Below are positions 8,757 through 17,967 of a stretch of 64,000 nt of DNA, piece by piece. Position numbers and translations under genes: made by a program. Every line of letters starts with the position of its first letter. Positions within the stretch are counted from its first letter, which is position 1. This DNA comes from an uncultured Bryobacteraceae bacterium (GTDB lineage Bacteria; Acidobacteriota; Terriglobia; Bryobacterales; Bryobacteraceae): assembly GCA_938027685.1 (NCBI GenBank), contig CALJAM010000029.1:93394-157393 (forward strand). The letters are read 5' to 3'. The notes below the pieces were generated by a model, which worked only from the letters and a program-made list of their open reading frames with translations, had not been told where the DNA came from and did not search any database.

Positions 8757-11700
8757 CTACCTTCTCACTTTCGTCCCTGCCGTGACGGGCGCATGGTAGT
8801 TCGGGTAAGGCGGTCTGCGGATTGCGGGAGGCGGGGTTTTCTTCAACTCGGCCAGGACCACCTCGATCGCCTTTTCCAGTTGCGGGTCCCGCCCCTGCCT
8901 GACCGCCTCCGGGTCCAACTCCACTTCGATATCGGGCGCGACGCCGATGTTTTCCACTTCCCATTGCCCGCTGATGGGATTGAATACCCCGGAAGAGGGT
9001 GCGGTGACGGTGCCGCCGTCCATCAACTCGGGAGCGCCCGCTCTTCCCACCAACCCGCCCCACGTCTTTTTGCCGATGAGCTTGCCCACGCCCGCGCGGC
9101 GGAAATACCACGGCATGGCGTCGCCGCCCGAGCCGGCGAATTCGTTGATAATCATCACCTTGGGCCCGAAAATCAAACCCTGCGGCTGGATCTCTTCCTT
9201 GCCGTCCCGGGTCGCCACCGCGCTGAGCAGGCGCCGGCTTAGATGCTCGATGATGTCGGTGGCCAGCATGCCCCCGCCGTTGAACCGCTCGTCGATGATG
9301 GCGCCCTGCTTGCCCGCCTGAGCGAAGAAGTAACGGTTGAAGAAAGTAAGTCCGCCGAAGGCCGTATCCGGCATGTAAATGTAGGCCACGCGCCCGCCGG
9401 TGGCCTGCTCGACCTTTCTCCGGTTCTCCTCCACCCAGGCCATATTGCGTAGCGCCGCCTCGCCGGCCACCGGCACCACGGTGACTTCGCGCGCCCCTGC
9501 GCCGGTGGGATCCGGCCCCACGCGCAGCACGACCTGTTTGCCCGCCGTCCCCTCGAAGAAGGCGTACACGTTGTCGGAAGCGCGCAATTCCCGCCCGTTC
9601 ACCGCAAGCAGATATTCGCCCACGGCCACGTTCACGCCGGGTTCGGTCAGCGGCGCGCGCAATTGCGGGTTCCAATTTTCGCCGCTGAAAATGCGCGCGA
9701 AGCGGTAGCGCCCGTCCGCCAATTCGAAATCCGCACCGAGCAAGCCTGTCTCCACGCGTCGGACCTCCGGCATGTCGCCGCCGCCCACGTTCAAGTGTCC
9801 GACGCTCATTTCGCCCAGCATCTCGGCGAAAAGATAGTTCAGATCGGCGCGCGAGGCGATATTGTCGAGGTACGGTTCGTACCTTTTTTCGGCAGCCTTG
9901 AGATCGAGACCGTGGTAGCCGGGGTCGTAGAAAAACTCGCGTTCGATCCGCCACGCCTCCCGATACATCTGCCGCCATTCCTGACGGGGATCCACCCGCA
10001 GCTCGAGGTTGTCGGTTCGCAGAGGCTGGAGCTGGGGTTGCGATTGGGCGGCGGCCTGTCCGGCGCTCGGACCGGCGGCCATGGGCCGCAGCGGCGCAAT
10101 ATACCAGCGGTCCTGTTGGCGATAAAGCATCTTCTCGCCGTTGGCTGAGATCTCGAAGAAACGCACGCCCGAAAGCACCACGTCGGACTTACGGCTCTTG
10201 AGATCGAACCTATGCACCGTGTAGGAGGGCTCGGCGCCGGGCGCGGGCAGCGGCGCTTCCACCGCAAAGAGTACCCCGGCCTTGCCCACCTGAAGCTCGC
10301 TGTAAAGGCGGGGCGGCAGGGGTAGCGCGAGGATGCGCTGCCCCAGGTTCTCCGGATCGAGCCGCACGGCGGGGAGCTCCCCGGGCTTCCGCGTTTCCGG
10401 CTTGGGCTCCGGCTTGGCGGGCGGTTTCTCCTCGTCGCTCTCAGGGCGCAGCGGCGAGGGCTCGTCCTTCGCCAGCACCGCCAGATACACCGTGCGCGTC
10501 ACACGTCGCACGAACGAATGCAGGTCCGGCTGAAGGGAAGGTCCGGAATCAGTCGAAGCCGTAAAGTAGAGATATTTGCCGTCGCGGTCGAAAACGGGAT
10601 GCCGCGCGTCGCTCATCCCGTCAGTAACCTGGAGCGGCTTGCCTCGCTCGAGCGAATAAAGGAAGATCGCACCGAGATGATTCTCCAAGCGCTTGGAGTA
10701 CGCCAGCCACTTGCCGTCGGGCGACCAGACCGGGACCTGGTCGCGATGGCCGCTCCAGTAGATTCCTTTGTCCGCCAGGACCGCCTTTTTGCTTTCTAGA
10801 TCCACGTACCAGATACCGAGATGGCAGTCTATATAGGCGATCTTTTTACCGTCCGGCGACCAACGGGGCGAAAAGTAAAACGTGGGTCGATCGGCCAGGG
10901 CGATCTTGAGTACGTGCCCGCTACCGTCCTGCGCCGATACGTGAAGCTGGTACTCGCCCGATTCGTCGGAAAACCATGCGATACGGCTTCCGTCCGGCGA
11001 CCAAGCGGGATCTCGGTCCATGACGCCCGGGCTGTTGGTCAGATTGCGCGGATCGCCCTTTTCGGCGGGCACGGTCAGGATCTCTCCGCGGGCCTCGAAG
11101 ACGGCGCGTGCGCCGGTCGGCGAGATGTGGGCGTTACGGAGCCTTGCGCCGACCTTGACCAATCGGGGCCGCAGCTCGGGGAAGTCGCCGGCAATTCGGA
11201 TGGGGATGCGGCGCGAGGTGCCGGCGGACAGGTCATAGAGATAAAGTCCGCCGAATTGTTCGTAGACGATCGCACCGGGCCCGGCCGAGGCCGACTTCAG
11301 GTCCGGTCCGCCGTTCGGCAGCAGTTGGGAGACCCGGCGAGTGCGCAGATCGTAACCGAACAGCGTCACCGGACCGTTGCGATCCGAAAGGAAGTAAATC
11401 CGTTCGCCCACCCACATTGGATTGAAGTCGTTGGAATTCTCGCGGGGAACTTTCTCGATCCGGCTCGTAGCCAGATCGGCGATCCAGATCGGTGTTGTCC
11501 TGCCGCCGCGGTATCGCTTCCATACAGTGAAGGCCCGTGGCAGGGGAACATAGGCTAGTCGTTTCCCCTCGGGCGAGTAAGCGGCCTCGTAACCCATCGG
11601 CAGCGGCACTTTCTCGGGGAAGCCGCCCTCGATGCTGATCGTGAACAGCTCGGAAAAGCGTGAGTAACTGGTGCGGTTGGAACTGAAAAGGATCCGTTTG

Positions 11701-12047
11701 CCGTCAGGCGTCCAGGCCAACACGAAGTCCGGCGCCGGATGGTAGGTCAGCCGGCGCGGCGTGCCGCCCGCGGCAGGCATTACGTAGACGTCCACGTTGC
11801 CCTCGTATTCGCCGGTGAAGGCGATCATCGTTCCGTCGGGCGAGAAAACGGGATTGGTCTCGACGCCGGCGCCCGCGGTCAGGCGCACGGCTTCGCCGCC
11901 CTCTCGTGGAACGCTCCAGAGGTCGCCGGCGAAAACGAAAACCACCTGAGTGCGGCTGAGAGCCGGCTTTTGGAACAGGTACAGATCGTTCGCACGGCAA
12001 AAAGTGGGGATCAGGATGAGAATGAAAGCCGAGAAAGCGCGGTACAT
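8757..12047 (-). CDS. Tricorn-type protease (beta-propeller, PDZ, S41 domains) with signal peptide
   Basis: The product is 1,096 residues. A signal peptide (MYRAFSAFILILIPTFC) is followed by repeated propeller blades of the VFSPDGTMIAFTGEYEGN / WSPDGKKIAYI kind across about residues 20-640, a PDZ-like region near 800, and a C-terminal S41 domain. The nucleophile Ser is in NEFAGSGGDAMP, the tricorn/S41 signature. The ATG at 12047 is chosen because GAGGAAGG precedes it and the signal peptide starts there. Tricorn cuts oligopeptides and passes them to aminopeptidases. Here both the protease and the neighbouring M1 enzyme look exported, unlike the cytosolic archaeal system. Confidence 0.92.
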   Translation of the reverse strand: MYRAFSAFILILIPTFCRANDLYLFQKPALSRTQVVFVFAGDLWSVPREGGEAVRLTAGAGVETNPVFSPDGTMIAFTGEYEGNVDVYVMPAAGGTPRRLTYHPAPDFVLAWTPDGKRILFSSNRTSYSRFSELFTISIEGGFPEKVPLPMGYEAAYSPEGKRLAYVPLPRAFTVWKRYRGGRTTPIWIADLATSRIEKVPRENSNDFNPMWVGERIYFLSDRNGPVTLFGYDLRTRRVSQLLPNGGPDLKSASAGPGAIVYEQFGGLYLYDLSAGTSRRIPIRIAGDFPELRPRLVKVGARLRNAHISPTGARAVFEARGEILTVPAEKGDPRNLTNSPGVMDRDPAWSPDGSRIAWFSDESGEYQLHVSAQDGSGHVLKIALADRPTFYFSPRWSPDGKKIAYIDCHLGIWYVDLESKKAVLADKGIYWSGHRDQVPVWSPDGKWLAYSKRLENHLGAIFLYSLERGKPLQVTDGMSDARHPVFDRDGKYLYFTASTDSGPSLQPDLHSFVRRVTRTVYLAVLAKDEPSPLRPESDEEKPPAKPEPKPETRKPGELPAVRLDPENLGQRILALPLPPRLYSELQVGKAGVLFAVEAPLPAPGAEPSYTVHRFDLKSRKSDVVLSGVRFFEISANGEKMLYRQQDRWYIAPLRPMAAGPSAGQAAAQSQPQLQPLRTDNLELRVDPRQEWRQMYREAWRIEREFFYDPGYHGLDLKAAEKRYEPYLDNIASRADLNYLFAEMLGEMSVGHLNVGGGDMPEVRRVETGLLGADFELADGRYRFARIFSGENWNPQLRAPLTEPGVNVAVGEYLLAVNGRELRASDNVYAFFEGTAGKQVVLRVGPDPTGAGAREVTVVPVAGEAALRNMAWVEENRRKVEQATGGRVAYIYMPDTAFGGLTFFNRYFFAQAGKQGAIIDERFNGGGMLATDIIEHLSRRLLSAVATRDGKEEIQPQGLIFGPKVMIINEFAGSGGDAMPWYFRRAGVGKLIGKKTWGGLVGRAGAPELMDGGTVTAPSSGVFNPISGQWEVENIGVAPDIEVELDPEAVRQGRDPQLEKAIEVVLAELKKTPPPAIRRPPYPNYHAPVTAGTKVRR

Positions 12048-12108
12048 GACCTTCCTCGTCGCCGCCCAGTATAACGCAGCGCTCAGCGGCATCCCGGCGC
12101 CTGGCGGC

Positions 12109-12738
12109 TCACCACAGCACTCCGTGGGCTGCCAGATCCTCAGCCAGTTGCCCGGCCGAGCGGAACCGTACGGCTAGGATCCCGTGCCGTCGCGCCGCCT
12201 CCACAAACTCGGCAATATCGTCGGTGTAAAAACACTGGCTCGCCTCGCAACCCGCCCGCCGCACGGCCTCCTCGTAGATCCGTGCCTCCGGTTTCACGGC
12301 GCCGATTTCGTAAGAGAGCACCCGCTCGTGAAAGTGACGGACGATGCCGTAGCGCCGTTCGATCATTGCGTAATGGATGGCGTTGGTATTCGAGACCAGC
12401 ACCAGGCGGTAGCGGCGGGCCAGGGCTTCGATGAAGGAGTCGGGAATCAACGTCTCGGGCAGGAAGATGCTGCTCCACAGCTCGCAGAACTGCTCGTAGC
12501 CGACGTTCAGTTGCAGCAACTCGCTGAGCCGGCGGGCGAACTCGCGCGGGGGGATCCGTCCCTGCTCGAAGGGCGGCAGCAGTTCGCAGTCGGCGATCCG
12601 CTTCTTGATTTCGCCGGGCGAGTAGGGAGAGTGGGCGCCGAGTGCCCGCAGACCCCGCTCGAGGTCGAAGGGCACCAGAACCTGCCCGAGATCGAAAAGA
12701 ATGGCGCGAATCAAGGTCGTGTCGCGGCCCGTACTCAA
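12109..12738 (-). CDS. HAD family phosphatase, YihX-like
   Basis: This 209-residue HAD hydrolase has motif I FDLGQVL (nucleophile Asp, with Gly at +2 as in YihX), motif II in VLVSNTNA, motif III Lys in KPEARIYEE, and the acidic pair in YTDD. E. coli YihX dephosphorylates glucose-1-phosphate; the same substrate is only a guess here. The TTG start overlaps the stop of the upstream haem-binding gene by four bases. A second TTG at 12714 is possible. It is the last gene of the peroxidase operon. Confidence 0.82.
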   Translation of the reverse strand: MSTGRDTTLIRAILFDLGQVLVPFDLERGLRALGAHSPYSPGEIKKRIADCELLPPFEQGRIPPREFARRLSELLQLNVGYEQFCELWSSIFLPETLIPDSFIEALARRYRLVLVSNTNAIHYAMIERRYGIVRHFHERVLSYEIGAVKPEARIYEEAVRRAGCEASQCFYTDDIAEFVEAARRHGILAVRFRSAGQLAEDLAAHGVLW

Positions 12739-13163
12739 CGCACTGCCTGGCAGATCAGATTCGCCTCTTTAGGAGTGAGTCGGGCCTCCGGATGCAGGAA
12801 CAGGTAACTGCGCAAGGGCATTTTGCCCTCGCGCACCTCCTCGCAGGCCTCTTCGAGCCGCCTCCGAGCCGCTTGGGGGCTGTAACGTCCCCACTCGGAG
12901 AAATTCAAATGCCCCCGCCCCTCCCTGACGTGGTTCGCCAGCAACCAGGAGACCGGCGCTACGCGGCTGTACCACGGCCACCTGGTCTCGTTGCTGTGAC
13001 AGTCGTAACAGGCGCGACGCAGCGCGGCCGCGAGCTCCGCGTCGGGCTTGGCCATCGCTTCGTAAGTACCCTGCGGATCGGCCGGCGGGTTGCTCCGGTC
13101 GGGTTGGAAAAATTGCATGGCCACTAAGAGAACCGCCACGCCCGCGAGCACCCATTTGAACAT
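12735..13163 (-). CDS. Haem-binding domain protein, membrane-anchored
   Basis: This is a small 142-residue protein. An N-terminal transmembrane or signal segment (about 3-20) is followed by one c-type haem motif CYDCH, then SNETRWPWYSRVAPVSW and HVREGRGHLNFSEW. This pattern is typical of the Haem_bd family (DUF1924-like small cytochromes). It should sit at the periplasmic face of the membrane. It lies 17 nt after the cytochrome c peroxidase gene, so it probably works in electron delivery to or from that enzyme; this is inferred from context only. Confidence 0.85.
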   Translation of the reverse strand: MFKWVLAGVAVLLVAMQFFQPDRSNPPADPQGTYEAMAKPDAELAAALRRACYDCHSNETRWPWYSRVAPVSWLLANHVREGRGHLNFSEWGRYSPQAARRRLEEACEEVREGKMPLRSYLFLHPEARLTPKEANLICQAVR

Positions 13164-13180
13164 CGGCGTTTTCTCCCGGC

Positions 13181-14221
13181 TCAGTCGCTCAGATCGGGCG
13201 GCGGCGTGCGCGGCGTGCTTTTGGGCAACTCCGGCGCCTTTATGTAATCTTTGGGCAGTTCGCCGGTTAAAGATTTCAGGAAAGCGACGATATACTCGAC
13301 CTCACGTCGGCTGAGACGCTTGCCGAGCTGGTAGTCGGCCATCTCCTCGACAGCCTGCTCGAGAGTGGCCACCTTGCCGTTGTGGAAATAGGGGCCCGTT
13401 TTCTCCACATTGCGCAAGGGCGGAACCTTGAAAACCATACGGTCCGATTCCTTCTGGGTGACCCGGTAGCGACCCGGGTCGGACTGGTCGGGATAGGGCT
13501 TCATCACGCCCAACACCTGGAACATGTCGCCCCCAAGCAGAACGCCGGAATGACAGGCCTGGCAACCGCTGTCCAAGAAAACGTTCAGGCCGGCCTTCTC
13601 CTGGGGCGTGAGCGCCTGTTCGTCGCCTGCCAGGAACTTATCCCAGCGGGCGGGAGTGAGCAGTTTGCGCTCGAAGGCGCCGATCGCGCGAGCGACGTTG
13701 TCCATGGTTATCGGGTCTTTGTCGTTGGGGAAGGCTCGGCGAAACGCCTCGACGTACTCTGGGATGGACTTGAGGACCGCCAGCACCAGTTTGTCGGAAG
13801 GCATCGCCATTTCGACCGGGTTGAGAATCGGCCCTTTCGCCTGCTCTTCCACATCGGTCGCGCGACCGTCCCAGAACTGCGCGAACTGCAGAGCCGCATT
13901 GTAAACCGAAGGCGAGTTGCGATCGCCTTTCTGGCCCTTGTGGCCCTCGGATGTAGGTTCATTGTCCACGCCGTATTTGCTCAGATCATGACAACTGTTG
14001 CAGGAAATTTTCTGGCTTTTGGAAAGACGCGGATCGTAATACAGCATCCGTCCGAGGGCTATCAGTTCTTCGGAAGGCGGTCCCGCCGCGCCCGCCGCCA
14101 CGGCCGGCAGCGGTTGGAACAATTTCAGCTTCGTCGGATCCACCCTCTCGGAAGGCTTGCGCTGACAACCAGAGCAGAACACGAGCAGCAGTAACCCCGG
14201 CGCTAAAAGCCCGGCTCGCAT
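13181..14221 (-). CDS. Di-haem cytochrome c peroxidase (CcpA/MauG family), lipoprotein
   Basis: The 346-residue product starts with a lipoprotein signal (lipobox FCSGC). Two haem c motifs, CNSCH and CQACH, are spaced as in bacterial di-haem peroxidases. The ATG at 14221 is chosen over the upstream in-frame codon because AGGAGGTG lies just before it and the signal peptide begins there. The family reduces H2O2 to water with electrons from small cytochromes; MauG relatives oxidise protein residues. The neighbouring haem-binding protein supports a respiratory or peroxide-defence role. Confidence 0.92.
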   Translation of the reverse strand: MRAGLLAPGLLLLVFCSGCQRKPSERVDPTKLKLFQPLPAVAAGAAGPPSEELIALGRMLYYDPRLSKSQKISCNSCHDLSKYGVDNEPTSEGHKGQKGDRNSPSVYNAALQFAQFWDGRATDVEEQAKGPILNPVEMAMPSDKLVLAVLKSIPEYVEAFRRAFPNDKDPITMDNVARAIGAFERKLLTPARWDKFLAGDEQALTPQEKAGLNVFLDSGCQACHSGVLLGGDMFQVLGVMKPYPDQSDPGRYRVTQKESDRMVFKVPPLRNVEKTGPYFHNGKVATLEQAVEEMADYQLGKRLSRREVEYIVAFLKSLTGELPKDYIKAPELPKSTPRTPPPDLSD

Positions 14222-14270
14222 CCAACACCTCCTGAGTGGACGACCGCCAGTGAGAAAAGGTGAAGGCGAC

Positions 14271-14276
14271 ATTATA
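14271..14276 (-). promoter_or_regulatory. Candidate -10 element for the cytochrome peroxidase operon
   Basis: A perfect TATAAT on the minus strand lies about 50 nt before the peroxidase start codon. No convincing -35 hexamer is seen 16-18 nt upstream of it. Confidence 0.4.
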
Positions 14277-14356
14277 CTATACGCGCATCGGCGCGAGGGT
14301 CCCCCGGCGGAAAGCGGTTTGTATGAGGTGCCGGGCTTTCTGCGGCGTTGCCGTCA

Positions 14357-16669
14357 TCACCGCTTCAGTTCGAAGGTGCGGCGCACCAGGGTCCAGCCGC
14401 TTCGCAGTCCTCGTCCCCAACCCGTCGTGTTGGGCTCCAGGATCCAACCCGGCGGCAACCGCACGGGACCGTGGCCCGGCACGTCGGGCAGCCCCGGCAG
14501 ATACTCGATTACAGTTAGCTTGGGCGACGCCGCCGCCGATAACTCCAGCTCCACTTCGGCAGTCTTTTCCCCGAACCCGTGATATTCGAACCACCATGGC
14601 CGACCCGCAGCGTACGGCTTTCCGTTGACGCGCGATGCGAGCACCTCCGCCTCCGGGCTTAAGTGCAACGCCACACGCTGGGCTCCGGCCGGCGAGCGCA
14701 ATCGCAAAGACAGCCGTCGCACTGCGCCGCTCACGCTGTCGGCCGCAACGTCGCATTGGAAGGCTGCGATGCCGACGGTCGGCGCGGGTTGCTTCAGGTA
14801 AGACTCGGGGTCACGCGGACGAAATTCGTCGATCGGACCACGCGGACTATCCGCAGAGAGAAACCGCTGCTCGAAGCGGTTGGGTTTACTCGCGCGGCTT
14901 ATCCAGTAGGCGCGTCCTTGGTCCGCGTTCAAAGCATAGGATAGGCTCACCACTTGCGGTCTGCCGGCCGAGGGCGCACTCGAACCCCGAACGATGACGG
15001 CCCCGATGGTTACGAGGGCAGCCGCGGCCGACAGAGCAGGCAGCAGGCGCGGGGACAGGGCCTTGAGCCATGCAAACCAGGGGATCAGCAGTCCCAGGGC
15101 CAGGGCCATCCAGAGCGCGGTAACGGGGACGAGGACGGCCGTGATGCCGTCGTGCAGAATGAGGATGGCGGGAACTGCAAACAGGATCACCGCGGTCATA
15201 CAAGCGGCATGGCAGACCGCGCGGAGCGCAACGCTCAACCGCCCGTTTCCCGACGTCACTTCCGCAGTTACGCCGAGCAGTGCGAACAGGAGAGGCCACT
15301 GGAACGCGAAGGAGGCGGCCGGCAGCGCCGCTGCCGAAACCGTCAGCAGCCCGGCCCACACGCAGGTTGCCCCCGTAAAGGCCTCCTGCCAGGTTACGGC
15401 TCGCAGGGATTTACGCAAACTTGCCTCGAATACCAATACCGTCATCGCGGCTGCTGCGGTCAGATAGAGCGCATCGTCGTAGACCATGTAGTAGCGCCGC
15501 CACCACCAGGCCGCCAGAGTGGCGGCCAGGGTGGCTGCCGCCGCCGCCAGGACAGCGGCCAGAAATCCGCCGGCGCCTATGAGGATGCCTTTGCCCCGCA
15601 CGCGTCCGCGTCGCGTGCCGACCAGTAGGAGCCCCGCCAGCCACGCGACCGTACACAGGGCAAGCGGAGCGGCCAGTTCAACAGGGTAATAAACGAGGCG
15701 GAAGCCGACGGGATTGAAGTAAATTGCCTCGCGGCTGCGCAGGCCTTCCAGAGGCAGGTTTCCGAAGTATCTTGCCAGCTCGAGCGCGTTGTTGCCCTGG
15801 TGTTGCAGGCTCCGCAGGTCGAGATTCTCCGGGCGGTCATTCGCCGTATGGTAGTAGGCGATCCCGCGGATGAAAGCGAAATTGAGTCCTCCCAGTCCCA
15901 GTCGGCGGAACGGCGTGAAATCGGAATTCAGCCCCATGCGGTAGTAAATGCCGGTCATCAGGGAGTTAGCCAGCGGGCGCGAGCAGGCGCGGGCGAAGTG
16001 CGCAATGAGCGGGAGGTTTCCGGGGCCGGTTTCGAACATGCAAGAGGGCCCCGCCACTCCGCGGACATCGAAGTTGAAGACCAAAGCCACCTCGCGCATC
16101 CACGGATGCTCGCCTGCGAAAGCGTGGGCGCCCAGGAGGCCGGACTCCTCGGCGTCGGCGAACAGGAAAATGACGTCGTTGTCGAGCGGCGGCCCGGCCT
16201 TCAGCGCTCGCAAGGTCTCCAGCAATACGGCGCAACCGCTGCCGTCGTCGGCCGCGCCCGGCCCCCACACCACCGAGTCATAGTGCGCGACGAATAGCAG
16301 CGCCTTGCCGGAACGCCGACCCGGCAGACGCGCCGCAATGTTGCGCACATGCGCCACGCTGGTTCCGGGAGTCGGCGGGGTTCCCGGGAGCACGCGCACG
16401 GCGGTTGTCTCTTGGACGTGGGCAATTACGCCCATGGCCTGGAGAGTGCGAACGAGGTAATCGGCGACTCTTCGGTGCGCGGCGGTCCCTGCCGGATGCG
16501 GCTCGGTGAACGCTTGGGCTACGTGGCGGTACGCCCTCTCGGCGGAGAAAACTTCGGGCGGCGTCGCCGCAGGCGCTACCGGCGGAGGCTCGATGGATCT
16601 GACGGCGACGTACGCCAGAACGAGGGGATATGCGAGTGCTGCCGTGGCCGCTGCCCACCGGGGCCTCAT
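14357..16669 (-). CDS. M28 family metallopeptidase with C-terminal multi-spanning membrane domain
   Basis: A 770-residue protein. After an N-terminal membrane segment, the peptidase domain (about 40-310) shows zinc-site motifs AHYDSVVWGPGAADDGSG, DAEESGLLGAHAF and YHTANDRPEN. A run of hydrophobic helices follows (about 330-570), then a soluble beta-rich tail. This order resembles fungal vacuolar membrane protease Pff1-like proteins and acidobacterial relatives. The ATG at 16669 is preferred; a GTG eight codons upstream also exists, and neither has a clear ribosome site. It is divergent from the Gfo/Idh gene. Confidence 0.88.
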   Translation of the reverse strand: MRPRWAAATAALAYPLVLAYVAVRSIEPPPVAPAATPPEVFSAERAYRHVAQAFTEPHPAGTAAHRRVADYLVRTLQAMGVIAHVQETTAVRVLPGTPPTPGTSVAHVRNIAARLPGRRSGKALLFVAHYDSVVWGPGAADDGSGCAVLLETLRALKAGPPLDNDVIFLFADAEESGLLGAHAFAGEHPWMREVALVFNFDVRGVAGPSCMFETGPGNLPLIAHFARACSRPLANSLMTGIYYRMGLNSDFTPFRRLGLGGLNFAFIRGIAYYHTANDRPENLDLRSLQHQGNNALELARYFGNLPLEGLRSREAIYFNPVGFRLVYYPVELAAPLALCTVAWLAGLLLVGTRRGRVRGKGILIGAGGFLAAVLAAAAATLAATLAAWWWRRYYMVYDDALYLTAAAAMTVLVFEASLRKSLRAVTWQEAFTGATCVWAGLLTVSAAALPAASFAFQWPLLFALLGVTAEVTSGNGRLSVALRAVCHAACMTAVILFAVPAILILHDGITAVLVPVTALWMALALGLLIPWFAWLKALSPRLLPALSAAAALVTIGAVIVRGSSAPSAGRPQVVSLSYALNADQGRAYWISRASKPNRFEQRFLSADSPRGPIDEFRPRDPESYLKQPAPTVGIAAFQCDVAADSVSGAVRRLSLRLRSPAGAQRVALHLSPEAEVLASRVNGKPYAAGRPWWFEYHGFGEKTAEVELELSAAASPKLTVIEYLPGLPDVPGHGPVRLPPGWILEPNTTGWGRGLRSGWTLVRRTFELKR

Positions 16670-16731
16670 CGCAGTAACAAAGCAGCCTAGCACACCAACG
16701 TCGGCGAGCGGCTTCGGTTAGAATTCGCATC

Positions 16732-17922
16732 ATGATGCCTCGGCCTACGCGTCGCGATTTCGTAATCGCCGGCGCCGCCCTCATCGGCGAGCGCGCCGCC
16801 CCCCGCCCGGTTCGCCTGGGAATCGTAGGCGGCCGATTCGGCGCCACGTTCCAGTGGCATCTGCACCCGCACGCCCGTGTGACCGCCGTCTGCGACATCG
16901 ATCCCAAAGGTCTGGAACGTCTTGCCCAGGTCTATCGCTGCGACAACCGCTACCGCAGCTTCCGGGAACTGCTGCGTCATCCTGAACTGGACGCCGTCGG
17001 CATCTTCACCCCGGCGCCTACGCACGCCTGGATGGCGGTGGAAGCCATGAAAGCCGGCAAACACGTCATCAGCGCCGTACCCGCCGGCATGACCATCGAA
17101 GAGCTCGAGCGGCTCATCGATACGGTCAGGCGCACCGGCTTGCGTTACATGATGGCCGAAACCAGTTACTATCGTCCGGAAATCATTACCTGCCGCGAAT
17201 GGTCGCGACAGGGACTGTTCGGCACGATCTTCTATAGCGAATCCGAGTATCACCACGAAGGGCTGCTTTCGCTGATGTACGACGATCGCGGCCTTCCGAC
17301 CTGGCGGCACGGCTATCCGCCGATGCTCTACCCGACGCACTGCACGGGGATGATCATCCCGGTCACGGGGGAGCGTCTGGTCGAAGTGCAGGCCGTGGGT
17401 TGGGGCGACGGGCACGAGATCTTGCAGACGAATCAGTACAAGAACCCTTTCTGGAACACGACCGGTTTTTTCAAGACATCGCGCGGCCACTGCTGCCGCA
17501 TCTCCGTGTGCTGGCACCTTGCGGCGGGCGGTACGGAACGGGCCTCCTTTTACGGCGATCGCCTTTCTTACATCATGGCGCGACCGGAGGGTTCGCCCAA
17601 TACCATCGTGCGGATCGCCAAAGAGGGCCGCACGGTGCTCGATGCGGAGGGCTACCCGCAAGGCTCGCTCTCCATCGAGGCATACAAGCAGCCCAACCAC
17701 CATGAGAAACTGCCTGAAGCGCTGCGTGTGCCAACAGGCCATGGCGGCTCCCACGCTTTCATCACCCACGAGTTCGTGCAGGCCATTCTTGAAGGCCGCC
17801 ACCCTGAGGTGAACGCGTGGGAAGCGGCGGCGTATACTGTGCCGGGGATCGTCGCGCACCAATCGGCGCTGCGCGGCGGCGAGCCGCTGAAGATACCGGA
17901 TTTCGGCGTCGCGCCGGCCTGA
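16732..17922 (+). CDS. Gfo/Idh/MocA family protein with Tat signal
   Basis: This 396-residue protein starts with a twin-arginine signal (TRRDFVIAGAALIG), so it is probably exported folded. A Rossmann region (LGIVGGRFG, VTAVCDIDP) and the family's C-terminal alpha/beta domain follow. The usual EKP motif, whose Lys is catalytic in dehydrogenase members, appears replaced by SAVPAG in KHVISAVPAGMTIEEL. It may therefore be a non-redox relative, as with exported NAD-retaining glycosidases of this fold. A GH127 gene follows 45 nt downstream, suggesting joint work on a glycan. A TAGAAT hexamer lies about 7 nt before the start. Confidence 0.85.
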   Translation: MMPRPTRRDFVIAGAALIGERAAPRPVRLGIVGGRFGATFQWHLHPHARVTAVCDIDPKGLERLAQVYRCDNRYRSFRELLRHPELDAVGIFTPAPTHAWMAVEAMKAGKHVISAVPAGMTIEELERLIDTVRRTGLRYMMAETSYYRPEIITCREWSRQGLFGTIFYSESEYHHEGLLSLMYDDRGLPTWRHGYPPMLYPTHCTGMIIPVTGERLVEVQAVGWGDGHEILQTNQYKNPFWNTTGFFKTSRGHCCRISVCWHLAAGGTERASFYGDRLSYIMARPEGSPNTIVRIAKEGRTVLDAEGYPQGSLSIEAYKQPNHHEKLPEALRVPTGHGGSHAFITHEFVQAILEGRHPEVNAWEAAAYTVPGIVAHQSALRGGEPLKIPDFGVAPA

Positions 17923-17967
17923 GGCGGCAAGCGGCGGCACAAAGACTCCCGCAAAAGGAGCAGTCCC

